Shown here one piece after another: positions 59,962 to 64,000 of a stretch of DNA of 64,000 nt (positions are counted from its first letter, which is position 1; every line of letters begins with the position of its first letter). The notes under the pieces were generated by a model, which had not been told where the DNA came from, did no database searches, and saw nothing but the letters and a program-made list of their open reading frames with translations. Location: positions 1-64,000 of the forward strand of contig JADJOY010000029.1 of assembly GCA_016713535.1 (NCBI GenBank), given 5' to 3'. The stretch is from JADJOY01 sp016713535 [NCBI: Deltaproteobacteria bacterium]. GTDB lineage: Bacteria > JADJOY01. Made by a program: the position numbers and the translations under genes.

Positions 59962-61152
59962 TCAGCCGCGGCTTTCGAGCGCGGCGATGCCCGGGAGCTT
60001 GATGCCGGACAGGAACTCGAGCGACGCGCCACCGCCGGTCGACACGTGACTGAGCCGTGACGCGTAGCCGCCGCGCTCGAGCGCCGCGACCGAGTCGCCG
60101 CCGCCGGCCACCGTGAACGCCGTGGCGCTCGCGACCGCCTCGGCGACCGCGTAGGTGCCCTTCGAGAACGCGTCGGTCTCGAAGACACCCATCGGGCCGT
60201 TCCAGAAGACGCTCTTGGCGCCCGCGATCACCTTGGCGTATTCGGCCACGGTCTTGGGGCCGATGTCGACGCCGAGCTTGTCGGCGGGGATGCCGTCGCG
60301 GCCCACCGTCACGGCGCTCGCGGCGTCGTCGATGGCGCTGGCGGCGACGTGGTCCGACGGCAGATGGATCGTGATGCCCTTCTGCTTGGCGTGCTCGAGC
60401 ACCCCGCGCGCGAACTCGAGCTTGTCTTCCTCGACCAGCGACTTGCCGACGGCGACACCCTGCGCCTCGAGGAACGTGTACGCCATCGCGCCGCCCACGA
60501 GCAGCGCGTCGACGCGCTCGAGGAGCTTCTCGATCACCTGCACCTTGTCCGACACCTTGGCGCCACCCAGGATCGTCACGAACGGACGATCGAGGTCGCC
60601 GGCGAGCAGCTTGCCGAGCGACTCGATCTCCTTCTGCACCAGCAAGCCAGCGGCGGCGACCTTCACCAGCGGCACCATCCCGGCAGTGGAGGCGTGGGCG
60701 CGGTGCATGGTACCGAACGCGTCGTTGACGTAGGCGTCGGCGAGCTTGGCGAGCGCCGCCACGAAGGCGGGGTCGTTTTTCTCCTCGCCGGCGTGAAAGC
60801 GCAGGTTCTCGAGGAGCAGGCACTTTCCGGGCGCCAGCGCGTTCACCGCCGCCTCGACCTCGGGCCCGATGCAGTCCTTGGCGAGCGGCACCGGTGTCCC
60901 GAGCAGCTCACCGAGGCGCGCTGCCACGGGAGCGAGCGAGTACTTGGGCTCGGCCTTGCCCTTGGGGCGTCCGAGATGGCTCGCCAGCACCACGCGCGCG
61001 CCGCCCGCGAGCAGCAGCTTCAGCGTGGGGAGCGTGGCTTCGAGGCGAGCGTCGTTGGTGACTTTGCCGTCCTTGATGGGGGCGTTCAGGTCGGCGCGCA
61101 GGAACACGCGCTGGCCGCGTAGATCGAGACCGTGAAGCGTGGGAAGCGCCAT
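59962..61152 (-). CDS. pgk: Phosphoglycerate kinase
   Basis: 396 residues, intact. Transfers phosphate from 1,3-bisphosphoglycerate to ADP. VFLRADLNAPIKDG, ASHLGRPKG, VNDAFGTMHRAHAST, PFVTILGGAKVSDK, GPMGVFE and VAGGGDSVAALE are the normal PGK landmarks, including the nucleotide-binding GGGDS. Part of gap-pgk-tpiA-secG. The 147 bases to gap contain a terminator for gap, so pgk may have its own promoter as well. Confidence 0.96.
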   Translation of the reverse strand: MALPTLHGLDLRGQRVFLRADLNAPIKDGKVTNDARLEATLPTLKLLLAGGARVVLASHLGRPKGKAEPKYSLAPVAARLGELLGTPVPLAKDCIGPEVEAAVNALAPGKCLLLENLRFHAGEEKNDPAFVAALAKLADAYVNDAFGTMHRAHASTAGMVPLVKVAAAGLLVQKEIESLGKLLAGDLDRPFVTILGGAKVSDKVQVIEKLLERVDALLVGGAMAYTFLEAQGVAVGKSLVEEDKLEFARGVLEHAKQKGITIHLPSDHVAASAIDDAASAVTVGRDGIPADKLGVDIGPKTVAEYAKVIAGAKSVFWNGPMGVFETDAFSKGTYAVAEAVASATAFTVAGGGDSVAALERGGYASRLSHVSTGGGASLEFLSGIKLPGIAALESRG

Positions 61153-61241
61153 GGCTGGTCCTCGCTCTCCTGATCGATCGGATCGAGACCGGTCGGTCCG
61201 TGGGACTTCCGGCGTCGGACGCGCGCCCTGCGCCGGGGAAG

Positions 61242-61263
61242 AAAAGGGGGCCTCACGGCCCCC
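61242..61263 (-). terminator. Rho-independent terminator after gap
   Basis: On the minus strand GGGGGCC-GTGA-GGCCCCC (61246-61263) is followed by TTTTC (61241-61245). It lies 37 bases after the gap stop. It should reduce read-through into pgk. Confidence 0.75.
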
Positions 61264-61282
61264 TGGGGAAGTTCCAGTGTTA

Positions 61283-62491
<1,209 letters not shown>

Positions 62492-64000
62492 ATGACCGAC
62501 CCCAAGCTCGACTTCTCGGGGCGACGCTCGGGGCTGCCGCCCCGCGATGCGGCGGACACCGGCGAGGTGCGGCGGATCGAGGGCGAGGTCGAACGCGTCG
62601 TGTACGAGAGCCCCGACGGCGGGTACCGTGTGATGCGAATCAAGCCGGACGGGCGAGGCGACCCGGTCAAGGTGGTGGGGCGCTTCCCGCCGCTCTTCCC
62701 CGGGCAGACGGTCCGCGCCGAGGGCCGCTGGGAGACCGACCGCCGCTTCGGGCAGCAGTTCCGCGCGACGTCGGTCGAGGTGGTGGCGCCGACCACGCGG
62801 GTCGGTGTCGAGCGCTACCTGTCGTCGGGGCTCGTGAAGGGGATCGGTGCGGGCACCGCGAAACGCATCGTCGAGGCGCTCGGCGACGACACGCTGCGCG
62901 TGATCGCCGACGACCCCGGGCGCTTGCGCGGCGTGAAGGGGCTCGGCCGCGCCAAGGCCGCGTCCCTCGCCGAGGTGGTCCAGGCGCAGCTCGGCGTGGG
63001 TAGCACCGTGGCGTTCCTGCACTCGATCGGGCTCGGCGCCGGCCTCGCACGCCGGGTGATCGGCGCGTGGGGCAAGGACACCACCCGCCGGATCCAGGCC
63101 AACCCGTACGATCTCGCCACGGAGATCCGCGGCATCGGCTTCCAGACCGCGGACCAGATCGCGCGCACCCTCGGGCTGCCGGCGGACTCGCCGCTCCGCA
63201 TGCGCGCGGGTGTCCTCCACCAGCTCGCCGAGATGGCGAACCGCGGGCACGTCTACGTGCCGGCGGCGGCCCTCGCCGCGGAGGCCGCGCGCGCGCTCGG
63301 CGCCGACCTCGTGCTCGTGGAGGCGGCGATCGGCGACCTCGCCGCGGCCGACCGCGTGGTGCTCGAGGACCTACCGGAGCGAAACGAGCGCGCGGTCTAC
63401 CTGCCGGTGCTGGCGCAGGCCGAGCGTCAGGTCGCGCGCCGCCTCGGCGAGCTGATCCGGGTCGGGGGCCCGAGCGGGGGCCAGAGCGAGAGCGCCGGCG
63501 ACGCCGCCTTCGAGGCCACCGTGGCCGCCGTCGAGCGCGAGCTCCGGATCGAGCTCGCGCCGCTGCAGCGCGACGCCGTGCGCGCCGCGGTCGAGCGCAA
63601 GGTGGTCGTCATCACCGGCGGTCCCGGTACCGGTAAGACCACGATCATCCGCGCCATCGTGCGGCTGCTCCAGCGCGGCGGGAAGCGGCTCGCGCTCGCC
63701 GCGCCGACCGGGCGCGCCGCGCGGCGCATGGCGGAGGCGACCGAGCACGGCGCTGCGACGATCCACCGCCTGCTCGAGTTCCATCCGCCGACGAGCGAGT
63801 TCCAGCGCAACGAGGACCAGCCGCTCGACGTCGATTGGCTGATCGTCGACGAGGCGTCGATGGTCGACCTGCCGCTCATGGAGGCGCTCCTCGAAGCGCT
63901 CAGGCCCGACGCGCGGCTGGTGCTGGTGGGCGACGCCGACCAGCTCCCGAGCGTCGGCCCCGGCGCGGTCCTCGGCGACGTGATCGCCTCGGGTGTGGTC
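62492..64000 (+). CDS. recD2: RecD2-type ATP-dependent DNA helicase (5' part, runs off the window)
   Basis: 503 codons are present and open to the edge; relatives have about 720-750. The start MTDPKLDFSGRR is followed by an N-terminal OB-like region (GEVERVVYESPDGGYRVM), a helix-hairpin-helix block (YLSSGLVKGIGAGTAKRIVE, RLRGVKGLGRAKA), then helicase domain 1A: Walker A VVITGGPGTGKTT (codon 373 onward), AAPTGRAARRMAE (motif Ia), ATIHRLLEF, and Walker B WLIVDEASMVD, then VGDADQLPSVGPG. It unwinds DNA 5' to 3' in repair, without RecBC. It is intact as far as visible. Confidence 0.9.
   Translation, partial: MTDPKLDFSGRRSGLPPRDAADTGEVRRIEGEVERVVYESPDGGYRVMRIKPDGRGDPVKVVGRFPPLFPGQTVRAEGRWETDRRFGQQFRATSVEVVAPTTRVGVERYLSSGLVKGIGAGTAKRIVEALGDDTLRVIADDPGRLRGVKGLGRAKAASLAEVVQAQLGVGSTVAFLHSIGLGAGLARRVIGAWGKDTTRRIQANPYDLATEIRGIGFQTADQIARTLGLPADSPLRMRAGVLHQLAEMANRGHVYVPAAALAAEAARALGADLVLVEAAIGDLAAADRVVLEDLPERNERAVYLPVLAQAERQVARRLGELIRVGGPSGGQSESAGDAAFEATVAAVERELRIELAPLQRDAVRAAVERKVVVITGGPGTGKTTIIRAIVRLLQRGGKRLALAAPTGRAARRMAEATEHGAATIHRLLEFHPPTSEFQRNEDQPLDVDWLIVDEASMVDLPLMEALLEALRPDARLVLVGDADQLPSVGPGAVLGDVIASGVV

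Overview
The window is 64 kb of very GC-rich bacterial DNA, most likely from a myxobacterium or a related former deltaproteobacterium. I infer this from several things: many lipoproteins and secreted beta-rich proteins, C-terminal Cys/hydrophobic/Arg-rich tails that resemble MYXO-CTERM sorting signals, a FadL-type outer-membrane protein, a multi-PAS kinase with a LuxR-type regulator, and a gap-pgk-tpiA-secG-tRNA-Leu block. No rRNA or CRISPR array is visible. Many genes at about 0-16 kb and 45-62 kb are broken by single-base indels while their codon pattern continues in another frame. These look like sequence errors more than decay, so I give one span per gene and name the breaks.

Layout. 0-4.7 kb: norC-norB-norQ-norD, a nitric oxide reductase with its AAA+/VWA maturation pair. 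4.8-18.2 kb: metabolic and surface genes. These are an FAD aromatic-type hydroxylase, two amidohydrolases (one a lipoprotein, one D-aminoacylase-like), a PqqD/degenerate-M50/HlyD fusion behind a tiny membrane peptide, an alpha/beta hydrolase, and a lipoprotein plus GH43 glycosidase pair. 18.4-24.5 kb: envelope genes (DUF4105 plus lipoprotein, small secreted proteins, rhomboid protease) and a stand-alone ATP-dependent DNA ligase. 24.7-30.5 kb: FAD/Rieske oxidoreductase and a signalling cluster (receiver protein, four-PAS histidine kinase, LuxR-type regulator). 30.7-39.7 kb: solute-binding lipoprotein coupled to a lipase-like lipoprotein, a 1266-residue FG-GAP/InlB-repeat surface protein, FadL and DUF4336. 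40-45 kb: an EF-hand/transmembrane/cytochrome P450 fusion overlapping a CMAS-like methyltransferase gene, then two tandem DUF4436 membrane proteins. 45-48 kb: PQQ-type propeller and a GST-like protein.

About 48.0-58.4 kb looks like a genomic island. It holds cargo genes (lipoprotein amidohydrolase, beta-helix surface protein, propeller-like lipoprotein, SdiA-regulated-like protein), a truncated nucleotidyltransferase, a phage-type Cys-motif protein, and two related genes of unknown function near its two ends. At least three, perhaps four, remnants of the 3' end of a tyrosine recombinase gene lie between the cargo genes. A further recombinase C-terminus abuts the 3' end of tRNA-Leu(GAG), a classical integration site. 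58.4-62.0 kb is the leftward glycolysis/secretion block; gap appears to lack about 100 codons including the catalytic cysteine. A recD2-type helicase runs off the right edge.

The strongest candidates for something new are the calcium-binding, membrane-anchored P450 with its partner methyltransferase, the island with repeated recombinase ends, and the PqqD/pseudoprotease/HlyD export gene with its small peptide.
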